Shown one piece after another: positions 51,282 through 62,600 of a stretch of 64,000 nt of DNA. The position numbers were made by a program, and so were the translations under genes. Every line of letters starts with the position of its first letter. The first letter of the stretch is position 1. The stretch lies in assembly GCA_022711435.1 (NCBI GenBank), contig JAKLFB010000007.1, forward strand, positions 124,001 to 188,000, given 5' to 3'. Under the pieces are notes generated by a model. That model saw only the letters and a list, made by a program, of their open reading frames with translations. It searched no databases and had not been told where the DNA came from. Origin of the DNA: Verrucomicrobiota bacterium (GTDB lineage: Bacteria; Verrucomicrobiota; Verrucomicrobiia; Limisphaerales; UBA1319).

Positions 51282-53819
51282 TCAGCGCCACGGGTGTTTC
51301 GGGTATTTGCGCTGGAGCTCCTGTTTGACCCGCGGGTAGTGCTCGCGCCAGAATCTGCCCAGGTCCTGCGTGATCTGGACCGGCCGCATGTTGGGCGCCA
51401 GGATATGGATCAGGACTGGCACCTGGTTGCGGGCGATCCGCGGCGTGGCATCGACGTCATAGAGCTCCTGGATCCGAAGCGCGATGTGCGGCGGGCCATC
51501 GGGCCCGTAGGTCAGGCGGGGCTGGCGGCCGTTGGACAGCGTGAGGCGCTCGGGAGCATGCCGGTCGAGCAGCTCCTGCTGCGCTTGCGACAGCCACGAC
51601 TTGACCGTGGGCTTGACCTCGCGGTCCTTGATGTCTTTGTACGAGGCTGCGCCCTGGCAGATCTGCTCGACGAGGTGCCGGCGATCGGCGTCGGCGATCG
51701 GGGGCAACCCCAGCTCCGGGCACCACTGCGCAAGCCGGTTCAGGCGCAGGATCCATTGATCCACCGAGTGATCCCAGCTCTTGAGCGTCAGCCGCCCCGC
51801 CAGGACTTCGCCCGCCAGCAGCGATGCCGCGGCGCCTGCGGGCGGCGGATCGATCCGGCGCACCGACAGGGCCAGATCGCGGAACCGAACCTGCTCCTCG
51901 GCACACACCCGGCGGGCGGTGGCATCGTAGTAGAGGCGAGGCGCGGTGGTGCAATCTTCGGGGAACAGCTCGGCCAGCCATCGCGGATCGATCGCTGTCG
52001 CCAGCGAAAGGATCGTTTGGGCGGATTGATCCGCGCCTTCGATTTCGCGGATCTCGGCCGCCACCAGCAGGGGGCTGCGCTGGACGACGCTCTCGCGCGC
52101 CAGCACGCCGCGCCGGCCGTGCACCAGCTCGCATCGCAGCGTGCCTTCATCGAGCCGCCGGGCTACCCGGTCGGAAAACCCCGCCAGAATGCACTTCTGA
52201 ATCGCTTCGTCCGGCACCGGCTCGGGCTGGATCGGCAGCCCCTCCCGCTCGGCGATCCGCAGGAAATGTTCGAGCAACGGGCCGACCTGGCGGGCCGTCA
52301 GCGCATGGACGCCCGCCGCGCGGCATGCCTCGAGGCGAAATCCGTTCTTGGCGGCGTAACTCCACGCCCGCATCCAGCACCAGAAATCCGACGTCCCCTG
52401 GTCGCCCCACAACTCCTGCCTCCGCTCGAGCGCCTCCCGGCCCGGCTTGCGAATGAGCAGGTCCCGGCCCTGGGTCAGCGCGGCGATCAACGCCGCCTGA
52501 TAGACGCATCGCGAATCCCGCGCGGCCAGCAGCATGCGCGCGTAGCGCGGGTGCACGGGGAAGGCCAGCATTTTCCGGCCGATGTCCGTGATGCAGCCGG
52601 CCGGATCCAGAGCGCCCAGATCCGTCAGAAGGATCTCCGCGTCGCGCAGCCCTTGCTCGGAGGGCGGCTCGATCCAGCGGAACGCCCGCAGGTCGGCAAT
52701 GCCGGCAGCCTTCAATGTGAGCACGACTTCCGACAGATCGAGCCGCCGGATCTCGGGAGTCTCCCGGGCCGGATGCTGCGAATGTTCGGACTCGGCCCAG
52801 AGGCGGATGCATCGTCCGGGGGCGGTCCTTCCCGCGCGGCCGGCGCGCTGGTCGGCCGCCGACTGGCTGATCCGCTCGATCCAGAGCGTGTTGATACCGC
52901 GGTGCGGGTCGTAGCGCGGAATCCGCGCCAGGCCGCTGTCGATCACGAGCCGGATGCCGTCGATGGTCAGCGAGGTCTCGGCGACGTTGGTGGCGACGAC
53001 GACCTTGGGCTGGTCATACCGCGCCACGGCTGCGTCCTGATCCCGCGGCGGCAGCTCGCCATGCAGCGGCAGCAGCAGGCGCCCGCGCGATTCGGGGCGC
53101 TGCCGGATGGCCTCGATGGTCTGCTGGATCTCGAAGCCGCCCGGCATGAACACGAGCGTGTCTCCGGTCTCGCCGGCTCGGACCTGCCCCGCCCACGCCT
53201 CGGCGGCCAGCTCCCAGACCGGGGGCCCCTGCGCGCCGATCCGGTGCGGCAGGTACTCGATCTCGACCGGATGAACCCGGCCGCTCGAGAACAAGGTGAC
53301 ACAGGGGCGCAGATACGTTTCCAGGACGTCCATGTCCAGCGTCGCGGACATCACCAGGATCAACAGGTCCGGCCGCCGGGCCTGCTGGAGATCCAGCGCG
53401 CGTGCCAGGGTGATGTCCCCATACAAATGCCGCTCGTGGAACTCGTCGAAGACCAATGCCCGAACCCCGCGCAGATCCGGATCCTGGATCATCTGGCGGA
53501 GCAGGATGCCCTCGGTGACGTATTTGATCCGGGTGTCCGGTCCGGACTGGTTTTCGAACCGGATCTGGAAGCCGACGGCGGCGCCGAGCGGGCTGTTGCG
53601 TTCGCAGGCCACGCGGGCGGCCAGAAGCCGGGCAGCCAGCCGGCGCGGCTGCAGGATGATCACCATGCCATCCCCCAGCAGACCGTGATCGAGCAGCATC
53701 TGGGGCACCTGGGTCGATTTGCCTGAGCCGGTCGGCGCCTGGACGACCAGCCGCCGCTCGATCGGCAGCCGTTCCACCAGGTCCGCCTCCAGCTCATAGA
53801 TGGGCAGCCGTTCGTTCAT
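51282..53819 (-). CDS. hrpB: ATP-dependent RNA helicase HrpB
   Basis: 845 residues. Helicase motifs are in order: Walker A APTGSGKST near residue 28, QPRRLAAR, DEFHERHL as the DEAH-type motif, SATLD, then TNVAETSLTIDG and QRAGRAGR. The family ends in YPKHPWR, as here. HrpB is a conserved bacterial DExH helicase whose cellular role is not well defined. Length is normal (about 800-850). Two A/T-rich stretches with TATA-like sequences precede the start codon. Confidence 0.95.
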   Translation of the reverse strand: MNERLPIYELEADLVERLPIERRLVVQAPTGSGKSTQVPQMLLDHGLLGDGMVIILQPRRLAARLLAARVACERNSPLGAAVGFQIRFENQSGPDTRIKYVTEGILLRQMIQDPDLRGVRALVFDEFHERHLYGDITLARALDLQQARRPDLLILVMSATLDMDVLETYLRPCVTLFSSGRVHPVEIEYLPHRIGAQGPPVWELAAEAWAGQVRAGETGDTLVFMPGGFEIQQTIEAIRQRPESRGRLLLPLHGELPPRDQDAAVARYDQPKVVVATNVAETSLTIDGIRLVIDSGLARIPRYDPHRGINTLWIERISQSAADQRAGRAGRTAPGRCIRLWAESEHSQHPARETPEIRRLDLSEVVLTLKAAGIADLRAFRWIEPPSEQGLRDAEILLTDLGALDPAGCITDIGRKMLAFPVHPRYARMLLAARDSRCVYQAALIAALTQGRDLLIRKPGREALERRQELWGDQGTSDFWCWMRAWSYAAKNGFRLEACRAAGVHALTARQVGPLLEHFLRIAEREGLPIQPEPVPDEAIQKCILAGFSDRVARRLDEGTLRCELVHGRRGVLARESVVQRSPLLVAAEIREIEGADQSAQTILSLATAIDPRWLAELFPEDCTTAPRLYYDATARRVCAEEQVRFRDLALSVRRIDPPPAGAAASLLAGEVLAGRLTLKSWDHSVDQWILRLNRLAQWCPELGLPPIADADRRHLVEQICQGAASYKDIKDREVKPTVKSWLSQAQQELLDRHAPERLTLSNGRQPRLTYGPDGPPHIALRIQELYDVDATPRIARNQVPVLIHILAPNMRPVQITQDLGRFWREHYPRVKQELQRKYPKHPWR

Positions 53820-53897
53820 AGTTATATCGCCGGCCGGTTATATAACCCGCTCCGCCCGCTTGCCGCCATCGAATTGAGGGCGATCGGCCGGGGGGGG

Positions 53898-53946
53898 GCA
53901 ACAGGTCCGAGCGCATGACAATAGGGTGACAGGTTCATAGTGTGTC
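53898..53946. repeat. 49-bp dispersed repeat, copy A
   Basis: Identical to the copy at 53985-54033, with starts 87 bases apart. It begins GCAACAGGTCCGAGCGCATG and includes CAATAGGGTGACAGGTTCAT. Part of it recurs in inverse orientation at 47131-47153. Confidence 0.9.
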
Positions 53947-53984
53947 CTGCCACCGAACCGAGCGAAGGCGATCCACCAGGGTTG

Positions 53985-54033
53985 GCAACAGGTCCGAGCG
54001 CATGACAATAGGGTGACAGGTTCATAGTGTGTC
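53985..54033. repeat. 49-bp dispersed repeat, copy B
   Basis: Exact second copy of 53898-53946, separated from it by 38 unrelated bases. No cas gene or further units are nearby, so a CRISPR array is unlikely. Confidence 0.9.
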
Positions 54034-54147
54034 AGCTCGGGATGAGTCCGGGCATCGGGGCGTGTTGGGCACAAGACTCGAGATGGCAGGCCCGCGTCGT
54101 GATCCGGCAGGCCGGTCCCGGAAATGTCCTGCAGGCCGATTTTCGGA

Positions 54148-54176
54148 TTGTCGAAACCCTCGAAAGAGGGTATAAA
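54148..54176 (+). promoter_or_regulatory. Candidate leaderless promoter with palindromic spacer
   Basis: TTGTCG (54148-54153), a 17-base spacer and TATAAA (54171-54176). Counting seven bases on places +1 at 54183, the A of the ATG. The spacer contains CCCTC-GAAA-GAGGG, a hairpin-like palindrome. If transcription started earlier, this would be a 5' leader hairpin with a GNRA loop. Confidence 0.5.
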
Positions 54177-54182
54177 AAAAGC

Positions 54183-56615
54183 ATGTCAACCTTGTTGCGC
54201 CGCTGGCGGCTTGTACTCGGCTGGTCCGCCATCTGTCTGGCAACCAGCTTGCAGGGGCAAACCAACGAGAATCCTTACCCCTTCGAGGTGAGCCCGCCGG
54301 AAGGGACGATCTTCATCGAGGGCACGACCAATCTCCTCCAGGTGGTGATTTCGAACGCCATCGAGATCACCGAGGAGGAGACGAACATCTTCTTCACGGA
54401 CATCGTCGTCGAGGCCACCACGCCGCTATCGCCTCCGCCGATCTCGTTCAACGACACGGGCGATCCGCCCGACAGCACGGCGGAGGATTACACCTTCAGC
54501 GGCGAGCTGATCACGCCGCTGGTCAACGGCCAGGTGGATTTCCCCGTGGTCTTCACCGTCATCGGCCAGGACCAGGTGCACACGAACGAATCTGGCCAGG
54601 TGGAGCCGGTGTTCATCACCAACACCCTGCGGGTGGTCTACACCGTGGTGTCGCGGCCGGACAACGACATGTTCACCAACGCGTTCAAGATCGACTCGCA
54701 GGGCGGGGTGGTCACGGGGACCAACAGCTATGCGTCCCTCGAGCCCGGGGAGCCCAAGCACGCCGATGTGCCCTCGGTGGACGCGTCGGTGTGGTGGATC
54801 TGGTCGTCGCCATCGAGCACGAACGTGCTGATCGACGTGGCGGGCAGCTCGTTCAAGCCGGTTCTGGCGGTCTACACGGGGACTGCGGTGAACCAGCTCA
54901 CGCTGGTGGGGGCCTCGACCAACGATTTCATCAATCGCCTGCCGGCCAACGTGCAATTCGACGCCATCCGCGGGACCACCTACCGGATTGCGGTCTCGGG
55001 CTATGACACCAACGGCCAGGGTAACATCCGGCTGCGGGTGGCCCCGGGGGCGGAGCCCGACACCCATCCGCCGACGGTCTCGATCTCGACCCCGCCCCGG
55101 GAGGCGCTCATCACGACCGAGCTGCTCAATCTGACGGGCACGGCCAAGGAGATCTTCCTGAACGACTCGGGCATCAGCAATGTCTGGATCCAGGTCGGCA
55201 ATGCGGCCGCGACCAATGCGATCGGCACCGCCAGCTGGCAGGCCCAGGTGGTCCTGCCCCCCGGCACCAACATCGTGCGCGCCTATGCCATGGATTTCGC
55301 CGGCAACGTCGGGCCCGCGGACACCGTTGTCGTGCGCTACATCAATCCCACCAACGACATGTTCACCTCGGCCACCGAGCTGACCGGGGTGGGCGGGCTG
55401 GCGACCGCGATCAACGGGCGGGCGGGCCGCGAGCCGGGCGAGCCGTTCCACGCCGACAACGACGGCGGCCACTCGATCTGGTATTTCTGGCGCGCCCCGG
55501 CCGACGGCGAGCTCTGGCTCAGCACTGCCGGATCCGATTTCGACACCTTGCTGGCATCCTACATCGGAACCAACATGACCAACCTCACCCTGATCGCGGG
55601 CAACGATGACGTCTCGCCCGGCAGCGGCTACAGCGAGCTCCGGCACGGTGTGATCTCGAACCAGGTCTATTACTTCGCGATCGACGGCTACGGGGGCGCC
55701 TCGGGCGCCATCGAGTTCCAGTACGCGCTCACCACGCCCAACCCGGGCCAATTCTACTCGATGACCGTCAGCAACACCCCTGGCGGGACCGCCTCGCCCC
55801 CGTCCGGGCTGTTCCCGGAGGGCGCGCGGCTGTCGCTCAGCGCCGTCGCCGAGCCGAACTTCGAGTTCATCGGGTGGGAAGGGACCTACAACGTCGCCGA
55901 CAACCCCCTCGCCATCACCATCACCGGCGACGTCACCGTGACCGCCCGATTCCGGCTCCTGACCACCCCGCAAGTGATGACCGACGATTTCGAGTCGGGC
56001 GATCTGCGCCGGCTGGCCTGGCAGACGACCACCAACCGGCCCTGGGCAGTCCAGACCAATGTGGTCTCCGGCGGGCGCTTCTCGGCCCGTTCGCCCGAGA
56101 TGGGGCACAGCCTCAAGTCCTCCCTGAGCATCGTGACCAACCTGCTGGCCGGGTCGGCGTCGTTCGAGCTGCGGGTCAGCAGCGAGGCCGGATGGGATTT
56201 CCTCGAGTTCCATCTCAACGGCAAGCTGCAGCGGCGATGGTCCGGCGAAGCCGCCTGGCAGACGTACTGGTTCGATGTCCCCGCGGGGACCAATCGTCTC
56301 GAGTGGGTCTACAGCAAGGACGCCAACTTTGTGGGCGGGCAGGACGCGGCGTTTCTCGACAACATCTACCTGCCGCTGGACAAGTCATCCCAAGGGGTGA
56401 CCCAGCCCGAGCTGATCATCACCTGGCTGCCGGCGGGGCAGGCTCAAATCACCCTGCTGGGCCTGGCCGGGCAGACCTACGTGCTCGAGGCATCCGAGGA
56501 CTGGGTCTTCTGGATCCCGATCGGATCTGGCAGCTCGCCCAGCGGAATCGTGCAGTTCCTCGACGATCACGCCGCCCAGTTCGAACGCCGCTTCTATCGC
56601 GCATACGCCCAATAA
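54183..56615 (+). CDS. Secreted multidomain protein with PPC-like and InlB-type repeats
   Basis: 810 residues from the ATG at 54183. A signal peptide ends near LQGQ. Two copies of a PPC-like beta-sandwich module begin at NDMFTNAFKI (about residue 161) and NDMFTSATEL (about 390), each with a GEPxHAD motif. An Ig-like segment sits between them. A divergent InlB B-repeat (GGTASPPSGLFPEGA to FIGWEG) starts near 530. A lectin-like region with DDFESGD follows near 600. The C-terminus has GLAGQTYVLEASEDWVFW, a module common at the ends of verrucomicrobial secreted proteins. No catalytic site is seen. It probably acts at the surface as a binding protein and shares an operon with the giant gene 16 bases downstream. 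Confidence 0.85.
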   Translation: MSTLLRRWRLVLGWSAICLATSLQGQTNENPYPFEVSPPEGTIFIEGTTNLLQVVISNAIEITEEETNIFFTDIVVEATTPLSPPPISFNDTGDPPDSTAEDYTFSGELITPLVNGQVDFPVVFTVIGQDQVHTNESGQVEPVFITNTLRVVYTVVSRPDNDMFTNAFKIDSQGGVVTGTNSYASLEPGEPKHADVPSVDASVWWIWSSPSSTNVLIDVAGSSFKPVLAVYTGTAVNQLTLVGASTNDFINRLPANVQFDAIRGTTYRIAVSGYDTNGQGNIRLRVAPGAEPDTHPPTVSISTPPREALITTELLNLTGTAKEIFLNDSGISNVWIQVGNAAATNAIGTASWQAQVVLPPGTNIVRAYAMDFAGNVGPADTVVVRYINPTNDMFTSATELTGVGGLATAINGRAGREPGEPFHADNDGGHSIWYFWRAPADGELWLSTAGSDFDTLLASYIGTNMTNLTLIAGNDDVSPGSGYSELRHGVISNQVYYFAIDGYGGASGAIEFQYALTTPNPGQFYSMTVSNTPGGTASPPSGLFPEGARLSLSAVAEPNFEFIGWEGTYNVADNPLAITITGDVTVTARFRLLTTPQVMTDDFESGDLRRLAWQTTTNRPWAVQTNVVSGGRFSARSPEMGHSLKSSLSIVTNLLAGSASFELRVSSEAGWDFLEFHLNGKLQRRWSGEAAWQTYWFDVPAGTNRLEWVYSKDANFVGGQDAAFLDNIYLPLDKSSQGVTQPELIITWLPAGQAQITLLGLAGQTYVLEASEDWVFWIPIGSGSSPSGIVQFLDDHAAQFERRFYRAYAQ

Positions 56616-56631
56616 GCCTGGAACCGTCGCT

Positions 56632-59600
56632 ATGAAAACATGTTTCCGGCGGGCATTGCTCCTGGCGGTGGCGAGCCTGATGGCGCCTCTGCTGGCGGGC
56701 CGCGCCCAGACCAATGGCATCCTGCGGGAGCTCTACCTCGGCATTCCGGGATCCTCGCTGTTCGATCTGATCAACGCCCCGGCCTTCCCGGGCTCGCCCG
56801 ACCTGGTCGAGGTCCTGACCAACGCGTTCGAGGCGCCCACGGGCATCGGGAACGAGTACGGGCAGCGGCTCAGCGGGTATCTCGTCCCGCCGCTCACCGG
56901 CGAGTACACCTTCTGGATCGCCAGCGACGACCAGTCGGTCCTCAACCTGAGCACCAACGAGAACCCGCTCTACGCCCGCGCCGTCGCACGCGTGAGCAGC
57001 TGGACATCGCCCCGCCAGTGGACCAAGGAGGCCAGCCAGCGGTCGGCCCCCATCCCGCTCGAGAGCGGCCGTCTCTACTACCTCGAGGCCCTCATGAAGG
57101 AGAGCACCGGCGCCAACGACAACCTGGCCGTCCGATGGGATCTGCCCAACGGGACCACCGAGCAGCCGATCCCGGCCATACGGTTCCTGCCGCCCACGCT
57201 CATGCTGTTCGCGCCGACCATCCTCGAGCAGCCCACCAACGTGACCGTGGCCGAAAAAGGCAGCGCCGAGTTCACCGTCCGCGTCAGCAACCGGGATCCG
57301 CTCGCCTACCAGTGGTATCGGAACCAATACGCCATTTTCGGCGCCACGTCCTCGGTGCTGCGGATCGCCAACGTGGGCGTCACCGACCACAACTCGCGCT
57401 ACACCTGCGTGATCACCAACGGCCTGGGCTGGACCAACAGCGATCCCGCCCTGCTCACCGTCCTGGCGGACACCGATCCGCCTCGGATGCTCTCCGCCTT
57501 CAACCGCGGGGGCCGGACGGTGGTCGTGGTCTTTTCCGAGCCGGTCTATGGGGCCGATCTCGCGAGCAACTTCCGGCTGACGCCCGGCGCCGCCGTCGAA
57601 AGCGCCGCCTACGACCCCGGGGCGCCCGCGCGGGTGATTCTCTCGACATCGCCGCTGAGCCTCAACACGACCTACACGCTTGCGGCCACCGGCGTTGTGG
57701 ATCGCTCCGCGGCCGCCAACCCGATCCCGCCCGGCAGCCAGGTCTCCTTCACCACAACCGTCCTCACATCGGTGGACATCGGGAATCCGGCCATCGTGGG
57801 CACGATGCTGAGCGTGTCCAACGGCTTCGACGTGACCGCCGGTGGGACGGGCTTTGGCGGCGCGAGCGACCAGGGGCACTTCGTCCACCAGGCGCACGCC
57901 GGCAATTTCGACTTCCGGGTCCGGGTCGAGACGCTGGGCGCGACGGATCCCTGGTCCGCCGCCGGTCTCATGGCGCGGGAGAGCCTCAATCCGAACAGCC
58001 GGTTCGTCGGCGTGTTCGCCACCCCGACGATCAGCGGCTGTTACCTGGCGAGCCGCGCGGCGGCGGGCGCGGCGGCCGCGCTTACCGGGTCGTTCCCGCC
58101 GAATTATCCGGCCACGTGGTTGCGCCTGCAGCGCGCGGGCGACCTGTTCACCGGCCTGGCGAGCTGGGACGGCCAGAACTGGGCCCTGCTCGGCTCCGTC
58201 ACCAACTCGATGACCAACATCGTCCTGTTCGGACTGGCCGCCTCGAGCCACAACGCCGCCCTCTCGACGACCGCCTCCTTCCGGGATCTGGGCGAAGCGG
58301 CCGGCGGCGTGATCGGCGCCGGCCTGCCGGCCGGCTACGAGCCGCTCGGGCCCTCGAGCCGGCGCACCGGCCTTGTCATCTCGGAGATCATGTACCACCC
58401 GCCCGACCGCGCTGACGGCATGGATCTCGAATACATCGAGCTCTTCAATGCCTATCTCGTGCCCGAGGACATCGGCGGCTGGCGGCTGGCCGGCGAGATC
58501 GAATACACCTTCCCCCCGGGCACCGCCCTTGCGCCGGGCGCATTCCTGGTCGTGGCGAAATCCCCTGCGGATGTGCAAAGCGTTTATGGATTGTCCGGTG
58601 TGCTGGGCCCCTTCGCGAACCGGCTTTCGAACCGCGCCGCCCAGATCCAGCTGATCCATCGGCTGGGCGCCGTCGTGCTCGATGCACGCTACGACAGCCG
58701 GCCGCCATGGCCGGTTTCGCCCGATGGCGCCGGCCACTCGCTGGTCCTGGCCCGGCCCTCGTATGGCGAAGGCCGCCCCCAGGCCTGGGCTGCCAGCCGC
58801 CGGATCGGCGGCTCCCCCGGCCGGGCCGAGATCTACGAGACCAGCCCGCTGGACGCCGCCGCCATCAACGAGTTCCTCGCCCATACCGATGCCCCCGAGC
58901 TCGACTTCATCGAGCTCTACAACCACAGCCTGACCCCCATCAATCTCGCCGGCTGCATTCTCAGCGATGATCCGGCCGCCGACAAATACGTCTTCCCCGC
59001 CGGCGTCCAATTGCCGGCGCGCGGCTGGCTCGCCCTGCGCCAGGATGCCCTGGGCTTCGCCCTCAGCGCCGCCGGCGAGGTCATCCTCCTCCGCGCGCCC
59101 GACCGGCGCGTGATCGACGCCGTCCGGTTCGAAGCCCAGGCGCGCTCCGTCTCCGCCGGGCGCCACCCCGACGGCGCCCCCTCGTTCCATCCCCTGGCCG
59201 CGAAGACGCCCGGCTCCGCCAACGCCGAGCTGCGCGCGCCGGCTGTGGTCATTCACGAGATTATGTACCATCCCGTTTCCGGGGACGACGATCAGGAGGA
59301 GTATGTCGAGATCTTCAACCGGGCGGCGGAGCCGGCGGACCTGTCCGGGTGGCGTTTCACCGATGGGATCGATTTCACGATACCGGAGGGCGTCACGGTG
59401 CCGGCCCGGGGTTTTCTGGTGGTCGCTCACAACGCACAGCGCATGCTCGAGAGCTACACCAACCTGACCTCGGCCAGCGTCGTCGGCGATTTCACGGGCA
59501 ACCTGGCCAACGACGGCGAGCGGATCGCCCTGGCCCGGCCCGAAAACCTCCTCGTCACCAACGCCGACCTCACCGTGGTCACCAACCGCGTCTATGTCAT

Positions 59601-62600
59601 CGTCGACGAGGTCGCCTATGACGATTCCGGCCGCTGGGCGGCGCTGGCCGACGGCGCGGGCAGCAGCCTCGAGCTGCGCGACGCGGCTGCGGACAACCGC
59701 CGGGCCCCCAACTGGGCCGCCAGCGATGAAACCGGCAAGAGCCAGTGGACACTCATCGAGCACAGCGGCATCCTCGACAACGGCCGCACCAATTACGGCA
59801 TCGGCAGCATCGAGATCCTCATGCTCGATGCCGGGGAATGCCTCGTCGACGACATCGAGGTGCTCGATGCCAGCGGGAACAACATGCTCAGCGGCGGCAC
59901 GTTCGAAGGCGGCGCGCCCGGCTGGGAGTTCCGGGGCAACCACAAATACTCGATGCTCCTCGATGGCGAGGGCTACCAGAGCTCGCGCAGCCTCTGGGTC
60001 CGCGCCAGCGGCCGCGGAGACACCGGGCCCAATCAGATCCTTTGCCCGCTCATCAAATCCTTCCAGCCCGGCGACCGCGCCACCATCCGAGCCCGCGTCC
60101 GATGGCTCAGCGGGCACCCCGAGATCGTGTTGCGTCTGCATGGGAACTTCCTCGAGGCGACGGGGCCCATGATGCTGCCCGCCAGCCTCGGCACGCCCGG
60201 GCTGGCCAACAGCCGCTCGGTCACCAATGCGGGCCCGGCCCTATTCGAGGTCAGCCATCAGCCGATCCTGCCGGCGCCGTTCCAGGCGATCGTGGTGACG
60301 GCCCGCGCCCATGATCCTCAGGGCGTGGCCTCGATCCTGTTGAATTACCGGTACGATCCGTCGGTCACCGTCCGAACCCTTCCGATGACGGACGATGGGG
60401 CCGGGGGTGACGCTGTGGCCGGGGACGGCCTGTATTCGGCGACGATCCCGGGCCAGGCCAGCGGGGTGCTCGTCGCGTTTTCCGTCCAGGCCAGCGATCG
60501 CGCCCGCCCGGCCGCATCCTCGAGGTTTCCCGATGACGCCCCGGCGCGCGAGTGCCTGGTCCGGATCGGCGAGACGATGCCGCCGGGCAACCTGGGCGTC
60601 TATCGGCTCTGGTTCACCCAGGCGACCGAGGACGAATGGTCCAGCCGGGAGCGGGGCAGCAACCACCCCCTGGATGCAACCTTCGCCTACGGCGCTTACC
60701 GGGCGGTCTACAACATGCAGACCTATTACAGCGGCAGCCCGTACCACTGGGGAAATTACGACTCGCCCGTCGGCCGGATGTGCCATTACGTCATGGTCTT
60801 CCCCGGGGACGACCGGTTCCTGGGCGCCACCGATTTCGTCCTGAACGCCCCCTCGAACCTGGGCAACGACTCGACGGCGGTGCGCGAGCAGACGGTGCAC
60901 TGGATGGCGAACCAGCTCGGCCTGCCCAGCACCCACCGGCGCTTCGTCCAGCTCTATGTCATGGGCCTGCTCCGCTCCCGCATCTTCGAGGATGTCCAGC
61001 AGCCCAGCCGCGATTTCGTCGAGGAATGGTTCCCCGGCGATACCGACGGCGACCTCCACAAGATCGAGGACTGGTTCGAATACAGCAGCACCTACAGCTT
61101 CGTGAACCGCAACGCCACGCTCGAACGCTACGTCACCGCCGGCGAGCTCAAGCGCGCGCCCTACCGATGGATGTGGCGCAAGCGGGCTGTCCGCGGCTCC
61201 GCCAACGACTACGCCAACCTGTTCGCCCTGGTCGAGGCGGTGAACCAGCCGGACGCGGACGCGTTCACCCGCGAGGTCGAGTCGCTGGTGGATATCGAGC
61301 AATGGATGCGCACGATGGCGCTGCGCCGGTCGGTGGGCGACTGGGATTCCTACGGCTATCGGCGCGGCAAGAACATGTATGCCTACAAGCCCGAGCGCGG
61401 CCGCTGGCAGCTCATGAGCTGGGACATCAGCTTCGCCATGGGCATGGGCGACGGCGTCACCGCCGACCTGTTTCTGACGCAGCATTCGGACGGCACGCCC
61501 GATCCGATCAACGAGCGGAAGTTCAACCACCCGCCTTTCCGCCGGATGTATTTGCGGGCGTTCCAGGATATTGTCGATGGCCCGTTCCGGATCGACCAGG
61601 TCGGGCCGGTGCTCGAGGCCAAGTCCCAGGCCCTCCAGGCCAACGGCATCGGCGTCACCACCACCAGCCCCATCTATTCCTGGATCAATGCCCGGGCCGA
61701 TTACATCCGCCAGGTGCTCGCCTCCAATGCCGCCCCCTTCGCCGTCACCACCGGCGGCGGCGCCGTCCTCCGCACCAACCGCAGCCCCATCCTCCTCGAA
61801 GGCGCCGCTCCCGTCGCCGTCCGCACCATCCGGATCAACGGCGTCGCCTATGACGCCCGCTGGACCACCGTCACCAACTGGGCCATCGCCTTCCCGCTCG
61901 GCCTCGGCATCAACTCGCTCGAGATCGTCGGTTTCGACTCGAAGGATCGGCCCGTCACGAACGCCACCGCGCGCCTCACCGTCGACTACACCGGACCCTC
62001 CGAATCCATCGTGGACCGCGTCGTCATCAACGAGATCATGTATCATCCCGACACGCCGGACGCGGACTACGTCGAGCTCTACAACGCCTCGCTCAGCCAG
62101 ACGTTCGATCTGTCTCGGGCCCGATTGGACGGCGTCGATTTCACATTTGCCGACGGCACGCTCATCGGCCCGCAGCAGTGCCTGATGATCGTGAAGGACC
62201 GCGGGGTCTTCGCGGACACCTATGGCAGCTGGATCCCCATCGCCGGCGAGTTCCAGGGGCGCCTGGACCGCGGGGGGGAGACGCTCAAGCTGGTGTTCCC
62301 CGGCGCCGCGCCCGATCAGGATCTGCTCGTCGACCGCGTGACCTACGACGATGTCCTGCCATGGCCTCCGGAGGCGGACGGCACCGGCTCATCCCTGCAG
62401 CTCATCGATCCTCTCCAGGATAACCAGCGGGTCGCCAACTGGACCGCCGTCAACACCAACGGATACGCCCCGCCGCGCTGGCGTCGGGTCGCGGTCACCG
62501 GCAAGGCGACCGGCTCGCGCCTCGAGCTGAGCCTGGGCGGCGCCGGGGACGTCTATCTCGACGATCTCACCCTCGTGGCCGGAATCATCCCGCAGCAGGG

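Larger units (their letters stand above)
53820..54147. other. Repeat-bearing intergenic region before the secreted-protein operon
   Basis: Divergent gap between hrpB and the 54183 gene. It holds a GGTTATATAACC palindrome near 53835-53850 and the two 49-base repeats listed separately. Small open frames here only translate the repeats. Nothing else is recognisable. Confidence 0.6.

Noticed and set aside
53822..54025. Small frame encoding repeated MNLSPYCHALGPVA peptides
   Set aside because: It is a translation of the two 49-base repeats. No start signal or family supports a real protein.
53898..54033. Possible two-unit CRISPR array
   Set aside because: Only one spacer, repeats longer than usual, a partial copy elsewhere in inverse orientation, and no cas genes.
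47509..60141. Long minus-strand frames opposite the metalloprotease and secreted-protein genes
   Set aside because: They are antisense to clearly coding, domain-bearing frames and have no recognisable motifs.
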